Positions 18,201 to 25,520 of a stretch of DNA of 64,000 nucleotides are shown here, piece after piece. A model generated the notes under the pieces. It made no database searches and was not told the DNA's origin. It was given only the letters and a program-made list of their open reading frames with translations. The stretch comes from an uncultured Pelagibacteraceae bacterium. GTDB lineage: Bacteria; Pseudomonadota; Alphaproteobacteria; Pelagibacterales; AG-422-B15. The number at the start of each line of letters is the position of its first letter. Within the stretch, counting starts at the first letter, position 1. The stretch is from assembly GCA_902526005.1 (NCBI GenBank), contig CABZIW010000002.1, forward strand, positions 186,001 to 250,000, given 5' to 3'. Both the position numbers and the translations under genes were made by a program.

Positions 18201-19327
18201 CTTCCAGGTGCGCCACCAGAGTACTCAAAATCCCTTTTACCAACTTTCTGGGCGCTCATCGTAGGATAGGCAGAGCTTCCCTTATCCGTATAACCAGACA
18301 TAAAAATTGTGTTATCAGGTATCGTAAACACACCTAAAATTTCATAAGTAAAATCAACTATACCTCGCGCACTCGATCCTCGTCGATTGATTTCATCATT
18401 CAGATAGACCATATACACGTTTACCGGTCCATCTGTATCTGGATCCCAACTGTTTACAGCCACACCAACATCAAAGTTCAGTGTACTACCAGTAGTCACA
18501 TCAGCTTTTTCCTGTGTGATGATCCATCGATCACTGCTATCCTGTTGTCCGTTCTTATTGCCAGAGAAATTTCCACCACCTGCTTTTAAATTTGTCGCTC
18601 CGTGTATTTCAACTGCATTTTGAACAGCTGTTACATCGTTGCTTAAAGAATGATTATAATTAATGACTTCTACGTTTCGAGTTTCTACAATTCCAACATG
18701 TTTCTCTAGATCCCAATCTCCACCTTGACCAGTAATATCGTCAGATGCTGCGATATCCGCTTGAGTTATATCAGCGAGTTGTTTAATGAAGATTTCTCCA
18801 TTTAGATCAGCCGCAACATTACAACCATAAAACAAGATATCACCTTGCTCGGTTAAACTTAAACCAATAGTTTTTAACGTATCTCTGTAAGTATCAATCG
18901 TATTACTGTTTAAAACAGCCGTTCCAAATGCTATTTGCCCGACACTACCATGACCGATGATATGTAACGCATCAACATCTGACTCGTTGGATAAAATATT
19001 TTCAATTTCAGCAAAGCCATCCTGTTCACTTTGAATGATATGCACTTCAGTGTTGTCATCAAAACTTTCAATTAAAACTTCAATATCATCAACCGCACTG
19101 TCAATGAAGACGAATTGTTTTGTTCGTGTGTTTTGATTAATACTTTCACGATTTACAAATGGAAGTTTTGTATCTTGGTCAGTTTTAAAATTATTTTCTT
19201 TTGATTTTTTATCTAAATCAGTCTTGTTCAAATTTGCTAAATCGTCGATGGTATCAATTGCAGTTGCAACCGCTGCTCCATCGAGCATCATGCGTGGTTC
19301 GAGTGCCTGAATTAGTTTTTTAGTCAT
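12251..19327 (-). CDS. Giant LEPR-XLL / DUF4347 / VCBS-repeat surface protein
   Basis: A 2358-residue protein, presumed surface adhesin or exoprotein. Residues 9-15 read LEPRMML followed by DGA, the LEPR-XLL motif found at the N-terminus of very large secreted proteins; there is no classical Sec signal. Residues 70-225 form a DUF4347 domain with H126 in GHGS and C169 in YGCN, a His/Cys pair like clan CD peptidases. A unique beta-rich domain follows (230-412), then twelve VCBS/cadherin-like repeats of about 120 residues (415-1895), each ending near FTYTV...TITG. A cadherin/He_PIG-like domain lies at about 1897-1990, with two related 'LPxWixxxPETG' domains near 2130-2180 and 2255-2325. No RTX nonapeptides or RTX-type C-terminal signal are visible. 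First gene of a four-gene minus-strand operon with three adaptors; divergent from the TolC-like gene. Confidence 0.88.
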   Translation of the reverse strand: MTKKLIQALEPRMMLDGAAVATAIDTIDDLANLNKTDLDKKSKENNFKTDQDTKLPFVNRESINQNTRTKQFVFIDSAVDDIEVLIESFDDNTEVHIIQSEQDGFAEIENILSNESDVDALHIIGHGSVGQIAFGTAVLNSNTIDTYRDTLKTIGLSLTEQGDILFYGCNVAADLNGEIFIKQLADITQADIAASDDITGQGGDWDLEKHVGIVETRNVEVINYNHSLSNDVTAVQNAVEIHGATNLKAGGGNFSGNKNGQQDSSDRWIITQEKADVTTGSTLNFDVGVAVNSWDPDTDGPVNVYMVYLNDEINRRGSSARGIVDFTYEILGVFTIPDNTIFMSGYTDKGSSAYPTMSAQKVGKRDFEYSGGAPGSLTSGSDGWQVSNSNKRITLSADNGEKGDFIRVVTRAATTNNAPVGNNDAGYINEDATLTVTDGESANDATPDASGEHTGDVLLNDTDADGDTLSVSAINGGSLGSPVDGTYGQLTILGNGSYTYIANKDAADALDPGETVTDAFTYTVTDQTDTATATITITIAGLNDPITATNDTDAVNEDATITRSVSDTQELDHDDTDPDGDDVSGSFTITAIRTGRESSSSGATVGTVGQALNGTYGVLTVNANGSYTYVANGRSEDTLAAGATAIDYFTYTVRDHASSPNDTDTAELAITVTGVGPSASNDTGSVNENATLTANAGAGVIANDTGGDTENLAVTNISSNSTGNSGNATQGVLGTYGTLTVAADGSYTYVANTAAAEALDATDTITDIFTYTVKDDNGVNADTATLTITITGLDDDPVGNNDAGAVNEDKTLTVSAGSGVLSNDTDADASASLTVSAIAGGTVGQAVTGNHGTLTLAADGSYTYVADQSDADALAVDATGTDTFTYTVSDGGGTTNTADLVITITGVGPQAVADTGAVNENATLTVNEASGVIDNDDDNASFDVESLAVTGINHAVTGNSGNATDAVTGTYGVLTMAANGSYQYVANQAAAEALDPSETVDDVFTYTVKDDADKNASIATLTITVTGINDDITAVDDTDAVNAGSTITRSESDTQELDHDDTDPDGDDVSGNFTITAVSHASGSLTIGQEYTTSKGRITINANGSYTYIADQNDSTSLANLATTTDVFTYTVRDHASSPNDTDTATLTITITGSNNTPPVADDVAVDGNPATGYITEDQTLTVGDGSTGVSGTDGNKNNESGDNTGDVLNNDTDVDGDTLTVSAISGGSVGGAATGTYGTLTIQSTGNYTYNANNANSIAKDATATDVFTYTVSDGNGGTDTATITITILGVNDAPSASNDTNAVDEDATASKNAGAGVLSNDSDADTGSSMTVTGITGASAGSVGGSTDGTYGTLTLNSDGSYSYTADKAAADALAHNATANDVFTYTVTDNEGATAIATLTITVTGKGPVGSADTATATESQTLTVNEAGGVLTNDSGGDTESLAVTNISSGGTGNTGTAGQGVLGTYGTLTIAADGSYTYTPNTAAAEALDGGDTVTEVFTYTVKDDDDKNSSTATLTFTINGANDAIVAVDDTDSVNEDATVTRLISDDQELDHDDTDVDGDDTSGNFTITDIRTGPKNGTGTDGTVGVALTGEFGTLTVNADGSYTYVADQDKSDQLVTNQTGTDIFTYTVSDGTETSTGQLTFTVTGINDNDPVAVDDTDTVNRDATITRATGTALAINADDTDADGETLTISEVRTGQVEGGGRGGADSVGTTLVGTYGTLTLNADGSYTYTADQDAANSLKRGDSAVDHFNYTVTDGTRTDIGVISITVNGISDPPVPVDDTLDIGAGAQTDKDATEGVLINDTDPDGDTLTVNTIRTGEETGTGTSGTIGSPLSGTYGDLTMNADGSYSYSADNAKELNPGETATEYFTYTATDGESSVEAQIAITVTGKNDPPEVVNPVILPTYVTGQKITLRHKPIFDDPDSGAFDITEYKIIDPETEAETSLPDGLRLRENKLTGRIDTPGTYSITIRAIDGAGLYVDYTFDIKIIPDVIIVEPTDPELPPQEFDLQPVKKIKVNPAKSGEITNELNIIDNDGFTLDTISIADTASLSKPLKFNGGLRLMDAVANETTGSEDTDLRVGVKLNDDNQKNVELYTGQLSNGEALPEWIKVNPETGETTAEMPDGVEEVEVQLVALDKDGNTRDINIVLDKAKIKGDQDFTRGFVDQTRVVVDNDANVNLIRENNNASSNTANNNLNAQTDFDGTMKLSSLQMDAGQFTVDVIDDNQSNVKMYKAELKGGGALPDWITIDPETGKIAADPSKGRTGSAAPAFLTESLQVLELKIIAEDEDGKERVIEVEIDLNEITETESDGENSTTNDEVSFIPLDEQLKLHAKAADSYGEKIVSLVS
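13640..18085 (-). repeat. Twelve tandem VCBS/cadherin-like repeats within the giant gene
   Basis: Each unit of about 120 codons carries DTD-rich calcium-binding positions, a GTYGTLTLxADGSYTY core and an FTYTVxDxxG end. Units fall into sub-families. Those with ELDHDDTDxDGDD are units 2, 6 and 10, with 11 a divergent relative. Those with a TGN-type insert before the core (GNSGNAT or a variant) are units 3, 5 and 9. Those with an extended GDVLxNDTD linker are units 1 and 7. The DNA is diverged enough that long exact repeats are rare, although the GATCGAG..CTTG block recurs near 14655, 16160 and 17620. Confidence 0.85.
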
Positions 19328-19534
19328 GTTAATTTATATAAATAAAATTTAGTAATTTATTGATAAATATACCTTTTCTATATACAGCAGTAATGCTACC
19401 AAATGTAGCAAGATCGCAAAAAAAACCCAAAATGGGCGGTTATATATACACAGGAATTACTAAAGTTTGGTATTACTTGCGCCGGATACGGTTACCCGTT
19501 AATACAGTATCTTGGTTTTTATAAAAACAGCTAA
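19328..19534. promoter_or_regulatory. Divergent promoter region between giant protein and TolC-like gene
   Basis: This 207-bp gap must hold both promoters. Its exact midpoint carries the palindrome CCCA-AAA-TGGG (19426-19436). A 6-bp hairpin TGCTAC/GTAGCA lies at 19394-19410. The AT-rich flank on the giant-gene side and the GCGCC/CGGATACGGTTACCCG segment on the tolC side have no recognised motif. I could not fix -35/-10 boxes with confidence. Confidence 0.5.
19416..19437. promoter_or_regulatory. Candidate operator, copy 1 (A-tract plus CCCA-N3-TGGG)
   Basis: GC plus eight A, then CCC-AAAA-TGGGC. The palindrome is centred at 19431, exactly midway between the two divergent start codons (19327 and 19535). 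The same arrangement, GC plus six A then CCCA-N3-TGGG, lies in reverse orientation just upstream of the tandem winged-helix regulator gene, which suggests it is that protein's binding site. Confidence 0.5.
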
Positions 19535-22357
19535 ATGGTCAACCCAATAAAAAAATTATTTATAGTTTTTATATGTTTGGCGCTCGTTGCTTGTGCACGA
19601 TCTCCAAAAGTAATTGATGCAGAGTCACTTAGTATTTCAATTGCTGAAGAGATTGCTGAACTTGAAATTGACGCATCGTTAAAAAATATTGATTTGCATA
19701 CTGCAATTGCAATTGCTGTTAGAAATAATCGCGATTTAAGAATAAGCGTTATGGAGTCTGCGCTCTCTCAAAGCCAAAGAGACTTACAAAAATTCGATAT
19801 GCTTCCTGACATTGCACTCAACGCAGGTTACTCTGAGTTCACTGAACTGCAACCATCAACAAGTCAGAGTGCTGACAATGACATGGGTGATGTAAATGCT
19901 TTAGATGGAACAGAATCTTACACTATTTCAAGAGGAAAAGGATTAGAAACCAGAAACATTGAGTTCACTTGGAACGCCCTGGACTTTGGTCTCTCTTATA
20001 TAAGAGCTGGGCAACAAGCAGATAGATATCTAATTGCCAAAGAACTTGAGAGAAAAGCAATTCAAAATATTACTCGAGACATCATTAGATCTTACTGGAA
20101 AGCACAAGCATCTGAAAATCTTCTTGAAAAGCTTAACCCTCTCTTGAAAAGAGTGGAAGACGCGCTTGCTGACTCACAATACATCGAAGAACTTTTAATT
20201 TCAGCTCCAATGGACTCATTGCTATATCAAAAAGAGTTACTTGATGTTCAACGAACACTTCAAACACAACAACGAGCTCTGATAAATTCTAAAAATGAGC
20301 TTGCAACTTTGATGGGACTCTTGCCAGGTGAAAAGTTTACACTCGCTGACAATGATACATATTTAACCAATATCAATATGGATATACAGTCTATGGAAGA
20401 AATTGCTCTTCTTTCAAGACCTGAGCTGATGGAAAGCCGTTACCAGAAAAGAATTTCAAGCAAGGATACACGTGCAGCAATGTTGGCTCTCATTCCAAGC
20501 TTAAAATTTAATGCGGCTTATGGATACACTGATAATGACCTCCTTCTAAATCAAGATACGACAGAATATGGAGCATCAATCGGTGGCAATCTATTTGACA
20601 TCTTCTCAATTGGCGCAACTAGAAAAGCTTCTAAGGCTAATGAAGAACTCATCGCAGAGAGACACTTAGCAATTGCAATGACTGTACTTTCTCAAGTCCA
20701 TTTATCGAATATCAATTATGACCTAGCTATTGAGGAATATGACACAGCGCAAAGATATTTGGATGTGGCTCAAAGAATAAGTAAACAAGTCCAAAATGCC
20801 CAGAAAGTCTCAAGATTTGGTGAGCTTGAAGTTATTCGAGAAGAAGCGAGTCTTTTAGTTGCAGAGCTAAGAAAAGATTTAGCCTTCTCTGAAATGCAAC
20901 ACAGTATCGGTCAGATTTATGCATCAATTGGTAAAGACATTTTGCCAGCAGATCATCAAAATCTATCAATCGAGGACTTAGGTAATAGCATAAAAGACAA
21001 TCTAGCTGAGTGGGGCGTAACTTATCAGGCAGCAGTTAATATTCCTTTGAATGATCAAAACCCACAACTTTTAATAATCACAGACCCGATAAATACAAAA
21101 CAATCTAGTAACAAATTTAAGATATCAAAAGATACATTTGATATTACTGGTCCAGGTAAATTAAGATACTCGGTAACACAAGAAGACGGCAGTGATTTGC
21201 CTCGATGGCTTGCATTCCTAACATCAGACTTATCTATAGTTGGTAACCCACCCGAAGATGTATCGGGTATAAAACTAAAAATCTCTGTTGCTAATGCTTT
21301 AGTTTCAGCTGAAGACCGATTCATTCTGAAATTTGTTGATGAAGAAACATTCCTCGCCAACGAAAGTCAGAAGGCAAGAGAAGAACTTGCACGTATGTCA
21401 AGCTTAAGTAACGATAATGAGTCCTTGCCTGTCGAGCAGGTTGAAGATAATACGATTGAGACTGCTGAAGTTGATGAAGCAATAGAAGTTGAAGAAACGC
21501 CACCAGAGCCAATTGAAGCAGAATACGAATTTAGCAATGTATCAGCTGAGGATTTAAATAATCTTTTAGACTCGGTTGATCAGTTGCTTGAAGGGTCACT
21601 TGACCAGTTGAATGAAGAACCAGCCACATTAGAGTTTAATAATCAAATTTTTGATGAAAGTGTTGATCCCAATACTGATGGGGAAGTTGAAACTGTAATT
21701 GAAACAAATGCTAATTCAGCTGATGAAAATAATATCTTGCCAACAAAAAAAATTATTCAAGAAAACGAAAAACTTCTAGCTGATAATGAGGTACTAGTCG
21801 CTGAGAATGAAAAACTGCTTTCTGAAACTGCTGAAGCAAAAGAAGAATTAGCTCAATTGATTGAAGAAAATAAACAAAAAGAGTTAGAAGAAAAAGCTGC
21901 TCAAGAAGCACTTGAAGAAAAGTTATCTAAAGAGGCTGAAGAAGCTCTAGAAAATTTAAATGAACTTGTCGATACAAGTATTGATACTGAAACTAATTCT
22001 TTCAGTGCTCAAGCAAGTGAAGTGCCAGCTGAAACTGATAATGATCTTTCAGAAAGTTCATCAAATGCAGATTATGCTTATATTAAGATCGGATCATATA
22101 AACGAGGAAACTCGGCGAATAGCTTAATGAATTACATATACGATTTAATGGGCTTTGATACTCGTTTCCTCAAATATGATATAAATGTGGAAAAATTTGA
22201 TAAAAATGACTTCTCAGTAGTAATCGGCCCAGTTCCTATGCTTGAGGCTAAATCGATGTTAGAAGAACTTGATACTCAATTAAGTTCAGAGAATAGCTCA
22301 ATTGTTGATGCTGAACTAACTTGTAATGAAGAAGTCATTCTAATGTGCGCAATTTAA
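19535..22357 (+). CDS. TolC-family outer-membrane lipoprotein with cadherin-like and SPOR domains
   Basis: A 940-residue protein, about twice a normal TolC/OprM. Lipoprotein signal with lipobox L17-V-A-C20. Residues 50-480 form the outer-membrane efflux domain (two OEP repeats with long helices). Unusually, this is followed by a cadherin/He_PIG-like domain (about 525-605, with 'GSDLPRWLAFLTSDLSIVGNPPEDVSG'), an acidic linker, a coiled coil (about 736-820, ENEKLLADNEVLVAENEKLL) and a SPOR peptidoglycan-binding domain (about 848-925). The cadherin-like module resembles those at the C-terminus of the giant protein encoded divergently. It is most likely the outer-membrane exit channel for that protein; the extra domains may anchor the channel to the wall or hold the substrate. 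Its stop overlaps the convergent regulator stop by 4 nt. Confidence 0.85.
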   Translation: MVNPIKKLFIVFICLALVACARSPKVIDAESLSISIAEEIAELEIDASLKNIDLHTAIAIAVRNNRDLRISVMESALSQSQRDLQKFDMLPDIALNAGYSEFTELQPSTSQSADNDMGDVNALDGTESYTISRGKGLETRNIEFTWNALDFGLSYIRAGQQADRYLIAKELERKAIQNITRDIIRSYWKAQASENLLEKLNPLLKRVEDALADSQYIEELLISAPMDSLLYQKELLDVQRTLQTQQRALINSKNELATLMGLLPGEKFTLADNDTYLTNINMDIQSMEEIALLSRPELMESRYQKRISSKDTRAAMLALIPSLKFNAAYGYTDNDLLLNQDTTEYGASIGGNLFDIFSIGATRKASKANEELIAERHLAIAMTVLSQVHLSNINYDLAIEEYDTAQRYLDVAQRISKQVQNAQKVSRFGELEVIREEASLLVAELRKDLAFSEMQHSIGQIYASIGKDILPADHQNLSIEDLGNSIKDNLAEWGVTYQAAVNIPLNDQNPQLLIITDPINTKQSSNKFKISKDTFDITGPGKLRYSVTQEDGSDLPRWLAFLTSDLSIVGNPPEDVSGIKLKISVANALVSAEDRFILKFVDEETFLANESQKAREELARMSSLSNDNESLPVEQVEDNTIETAEVDEAIEVEETPPEPIEAEYEFSNVSAEDLNNLLDSVDQLLEGSLDQLNEEPATLEFNNQIFDESVDPNTDGEVETVIETNANSADENNILPTKKIIQENEKLLADNEVLVAENEKLLSETAEAKEELAQLIEENKQKELEEKAAQEALEEKLSKEAEEALENLNELVDTSIDTETNSFSAQASEVPAETDNDLSESSSNADYAYIKIGSYKRGNSANSLMNYIYDLMGFDTRFLKYDINVEKFDKNDFSVVIGPVPMLEAKSMLEELDTQLSSENSSIVDAELTCNEEVILMCAI

Positions 22358-23415
22358 CTTATTAGATCCTCATAAATATTGAAATAAAAGTTCATCATTT
22401 CTGTAAAAGTTAATTCTTTAAATTTTAAAAAAATATCTACCTCTCCATTGAGTTTTGGATAATTAACTCGATAAATATTTCTGCCTTTTTTTTCAAGATG
22501 TTTTAATTTAATTAATTTCTTACTAGAACGTCTTACAGTTTCACGCGGCATTTTTGCTGCCTCAGAAATTGAAGATAGATTTGTTGGAAGAAGAATTCCA
22601 CTCTCATATAGATCTTTGATGGAGTTATATTTTAATATCCCGTGTCTATTTTTGAAATATACTGCAGCTGAGAGTATTATGCGATCAGCTGGTAGAAGTG
22701 ATTGATCACTTCCTTCTAAAGTAAGAATTCTTACCCAAAAGTGATATAAATGTAATCGCACTCTATTCCATTTAGGCTGAGAAAATTTTTTTGTATTGAT
22801 TGAAGTTAGGGGCTTTAAATTAAAATTAATTTCAAAATAATCTTCTAGATTCAATATAAAATCATTCAATGAGCGCATAATTGATTTATAAATATTATTC
22901 AATGAATTGGTAAATATATATGCTTGATAAGCGTCAAAATTCACAAGATATCCATATTTTGAATCCTTAGTTATTAATTCACTATCTAAAACTGAATTTA
23001 AATATCTTCTCATACTTTCTTTTGGAATATGAAAATGAATTGAAAGTGAATTGATAGTAATTTTTTTTCCAATGAATTGATTAAACGATGACTGATAAAT
23101 TGAATTATTAAGAAAATCTTCTGGATGCATTGCTAAAATTTCTTTTCTATGCTCTTTGAATAAATTTTCATCGTGATATGCGTTTGTGAATGAAAAAAGT
23201 ATTATAAAAGATAAAATTGCAATTACTTCATCTTGTAGTCTTTGATCTTTTGTAATCCAACCTGTTGGACTGTCTTCCCAATCCGACGGTTCATGAATAA
23301 ATAGATTTTGATGACGAGAAAGTTGAATTAATAATAAGAGTGCAAGTTGGTCATTATCTAACTTTAAAGTATGCTCAATGACAGAGTCTCGAATTTTTTT
23401 TAAATTAGGATCCAT
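22354..23415 (-). CDS. Putative regulator with two winged-helix domains
   Basis: A 353-residue protein, family not recognised. Two helix-turn-helix segments look like internal duplicates: residues 119-158 ('INSLSIHFHIPKESMRRYLNSVLDSELITK') and 278-318 ('SSISEAAKMPRETVRRSSKKLIKLKHLEKKGRN'). Both resemble the Crp/GntR-type recognition helix followed by a wing. An N-terminal hydrophobic helix (about 62-78) and a central helical region complete it. No ligand or phosphoacceptor domain is obvious. It is convergent with the TolC-like gene, overlapping by 4 nt. A palindrome matching one in the giant-protein/TolC promoter gap lies 11-23 bp upstream of its ATG, so it may control the export locus and itself. 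This role is inferred from position and motif only. Confidence 0.6.
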   Translation of the reverse strand: MDPNLKKIRDSVIEHTLKLDNDQLALLLLIQLSRHQNLFIHEPSDWEDSPTGWITKDQRLQDEVIAILSFIILFSFTNAYHDENLFKEHRKEILAMHPEDFLNNSIYQSSFNQFIGKKITINSLSIHFHIPKESMRRYLNSVLDSELITKDSKYGYLVNFDAYQAYIFTNSLNNIYKSIMRSLNDFILNLEDYFEINFNLKPLTSINTKKFSQPKWNRVRLHLYHFWVRILTLEGSDQSLLPADRIILSAAVYFKNRHGILKYNSIKDLYESGILLPTNLSSISEAAKMPRETVRRSSKKLIKLKHLEKKGRNIYRVNYPKLNGEVDIFLKFKELTFTEMMNFYFNIYEDLIS

Positions 23416-23425
23416 TTTTAATTAT

Positions 23426-23438
23426 ACCCAATATGGGT
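23426..23438. promoter_or_regulatory. Candidate operator, copy 2 (ACCCA-ATA-TGGGT)
   Basis: A perfect 13-bp interrupted palindrome followed on the plus strand by TTTTTTGC (23438-23445). Read on the minus strand it is GC, A6, CCCA-TAT-TGGG, matching the element at 19416-19437. It lies 11-23 bp upstream of the regulator start (23415), fitting autoregulation; the divergent glutamine-synthetase-like gene shares this gap. Confidence 0.5.
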
Positions 23439-23484
23439 TTTTTGCTCAAATATCAATAAACATTTACCTATTGAATAATCATCA

Positions 23485-24825
23485 ATGCTGCGCATAATTC
23501 TTTCAATGGTAAAAAGCTTAGAAAAAATAGCAAAGCAGAAGAAAATTAAATATTTCCTAGTCACATTTGTTGATCTTTTTGGGGTACAAAGGGCAAAACT
23601 CGTGCCAACTCGAGCTATAGGAGAAATGCAGAAAACAGGTGCAGGTTTTGGAGGATTTGCAACACACTTGGATCTTTCATTTTCTGAACCTGATATGTTT
23701 GCTTTGCCTGATCCAAATAGCCTCATTCAATTACCCTGGCAACCTGATGTTGGCTGGTTAGCAAGTGACTTGGTCATGAATAATAAATTCATGGACCAAT
23801 GTCCTCGTGTGATTTTAAAAAACCAAATTAATAATTTAGATAACTTAAACCTTAAAATGATGACTGGTGTTGAATGCGAATTTTTTATTTTAAATGAAGA
23901 TGGCAGTGAAGTCGCTGACACTCGTGATGATGCTCTAAAACCTTGCTATGACGTTGCTGCTTTAATGAGACGCTTTGATGTGTTGAGTGAAATTTGTGAC
24001 TCTATGATTAAATTAGGCTGGAAGCCTTATCAAAATGACCATGAAGATGCGAATGGTCAGTTTGAAATGAATTGGGATTATACTGACTGCCTAACCACAG
24101 CAGATCGTCATGTATTCTTCAAGTTTATGGTAAAATCTATAGCCGAGAAGCACGGGTTGAGAGCTACATTTATGCCTAAACCATTTTCTCAACTAACAGG
24201 AAATGGTTGTCATGCACATGTATCTGTATGGGATAAAAATAAGAAAAAAAACTTATTTCACGACACTTCTGACCAACTAGGTCTATCAAAGATGGGTTAT
24301 CAATTCATTGGTGGGATTATGAAATCAGTAGACTCTTTTGCTGCATGGCTGAATCCGTGTCTAAACAGTTATGAACGATTAAATGCAAAAACAACAAACT
24401 CCGGTTCAACTTATTCTCCAACCGCTGTGACGTACTCAGGAAATAACCGGACACATATGATACGAATTCCAGATGAAGGGCGATTTGAATTTAGAGCTGC
24501 AGATGGCGCTGTTAACCCTTACCTACTTCAATCAGGAATTATTGCAATGGGTCTGGATGGAATGATAAACAAGCGCAGCCCTGGAAAACGCCTTGATATA
24601 AATATGTATACACAGGGTCACAAACTTAAAAGAGTAAAAAAATTACCTAACAGTCTAGAACAAGCTATAAAAAAATTTAGCAATGACACAATTGTTAAAA
24701 AGTCAATCGGCGCAAAAGTTGTCTCGAAGTATGTAAAATTAAAGAAACGTGAGTTAAAAGAATTTAGTCAAGTAGGTGGAGCAAACAAAGCGAGCTGGAT
24801 ACATAAAAATATAATTGATTGTTAA
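23485..24825 (+). CDS. glnT: Type III glutamine synthetase-like gamma-glutamyl ligase
   Basis: Glutamine synthetase fold, 446 residues from the first ATG or 438 from M9 (MVKSLEKIAKQ, 23509), where the conserved family sequence begins. The 'DLFGVQRAKLVP', 'QNDHEDANGQFEMNW' (metal/glutamate site) and 'GNGCHAHVSVWD' (ATP site) motifs match GlnT and the related gamma-glutamylmethylamide synthetase. These enzymes couple glutamate to ammonia or an amine using ATP. With a polyamine-type importer, aldehyde dehydrogenase and amidohydrolase-like protein nearby, it probably gamma-glutamylates an imported amine rather than serving bulk nitrogen assimilation. Glutamine, methylamine and polyamines all remain possible substrates. 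Confidence 0.85.
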   Translation: MLRIILSMVKSLEKIAKQKKIKYFLVTFVDLFGVQRAKLVPTRAIGEMQKTGAGFGGFATHLDLSFSEPDMFALPDPNSLIQLPWQPDVGWLASDLVMNNKFMDQCPRVILKNQINNLDNLNLKMMTGVECEFFILNEDGSEVADTRDDALKPCYDVAALMRRFDVLSEICDSMIKLGWKPYQNDHEDANGQFEMNWDYTDCLTTADRHVFFKFMVKSIAEKHGLRATFMPKPFSQLTGNGCHAHVSVWDKNKKKNLFHDTSDQLGLSKMGYQFIGGIMKSVDSFAAWLNPCLNSYERLNAKTTNSGSTYSPTAVTYSGNNRTHMIRIPDEGRFEFRAADGAVNPYLLQSGIIAMGLDGMINKRSPGKRLDINMYTQGHKLKRVKKLPNSLEQAIKKFSNDTIVKKSIGAKVVSKYVKLKKRELKEFSQVGGANKASWIHKNIIDC

Positions 24826-24827
24826 AA

Positions 24828-25427
24828 TTATTTTGTGCCTAAAACAGTAGCTACCAAGTGAATTCTATCTTCTTCTCCACCATTAATAGCTGTGTGATAT
24901 TTAGTGTTATCAGTTAAATAAATATTTCCATCAGCAGGGATATGATGGCCAGTGTGTTCAATGAACATTCGAGCTCCGTAATTGGTTTTGATTGCAATAT
25001 GAAGTCTTCTTTCCGGGTCTCTATGCCAGCTTAAAGTAGTGCGTGGTGGCATTTTAATCACACGACATCTGCCTATTTCAAAAAACTCATTTATTTTTTC
25101 ATAAACATACTTGAAGTAAGTATTGTTTAATTTTGGGTTAAAGAGCGTGTACCTTGTTTCATCAATGTATGGTTCCCTCTCCATTTCTTCAAATGACGAA
25201 TCTGGTTTTGTCCAATATTTACCTCTAATATTGCCGCCAAACCATTCATCCAGCTCTTTCTCATCATAATTAAGGCAAATAGCATTTGATTTAAGCATGC
25301 CTGGTTTTTGTTCAGAATTTTCAAAAGGTCTAATCTTTATCAAATCGCTAACAGCTTCATTTAATTTATCAACATCAAATGAGATGTTCTCAAGCCTTTC
25401 AATATATTGGTTAATCGGTGTGTACAT
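24828..25427 (-). CDS. Aspartyl/asparaginyl beta-hydroxylase-like Fe(II)/2-oxoglutarate dioxygenase
   Basis: A 199-residue protein with a double-stranded beta-helix core in the C-terminal half. The iron ligands can be seen as H135-x-D137 in SWHRDPERR and the distal H178 in KYHTAINGG; R188 is placed to bind 2-oxoglutarate. The N-terminal 80 residues are family-specific. Such enzymes hydroxylate amino acids, peptides or small molecules. It is convergent with the glutamine-synthetase-like gene, 2 nt apart, and lies within the amine locus, so a small nitrogenous metabolite is a reasonable substrate guess. Confidence 0.8.
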   Translation of the reverse strand: MYTPINQYIERLENISFDVDKLNEAVSDLIKIRPFENSEQKPGMLKSNAICLNYDEKELDEWFGGNIRGKYWTKPDSSFEEMEREPYIDETRYTLFNPKLNNTYFKYVYEKINEFFEIGRCRVIKMPPRTTLSWHRDPERRLHIAIKTNYGARMFIEHTGHHIPADGNIYLTDNTKYHTAINGGEEDRIHLVATVLGTK

Positions 25428-25520
25428 TTTTTTTGTTAGTATCCAAAATTAATATAGTATTTTCTATGATAATTAAAAGATCTACAGAGAATGAACCATG
25501 CTTAAATTGTCGCAGTTTTT

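Noticed and set aside
12251..19327. RTX adhesin with classical type I secretion
   Set aside because: VCBS repeats invite this call, but no GGxGxDxxx nonapeptides or RTX-type C-terminal signal are visible and no type I ABC ATPase is linked.
23418..23726. 102-codon minus-strand frame overlapping the glutamine-synthetase-like gene start
   Set aside because: It overlaps conserved GS sequence and has no motif; it would also cover the shared operator and promoter gap.
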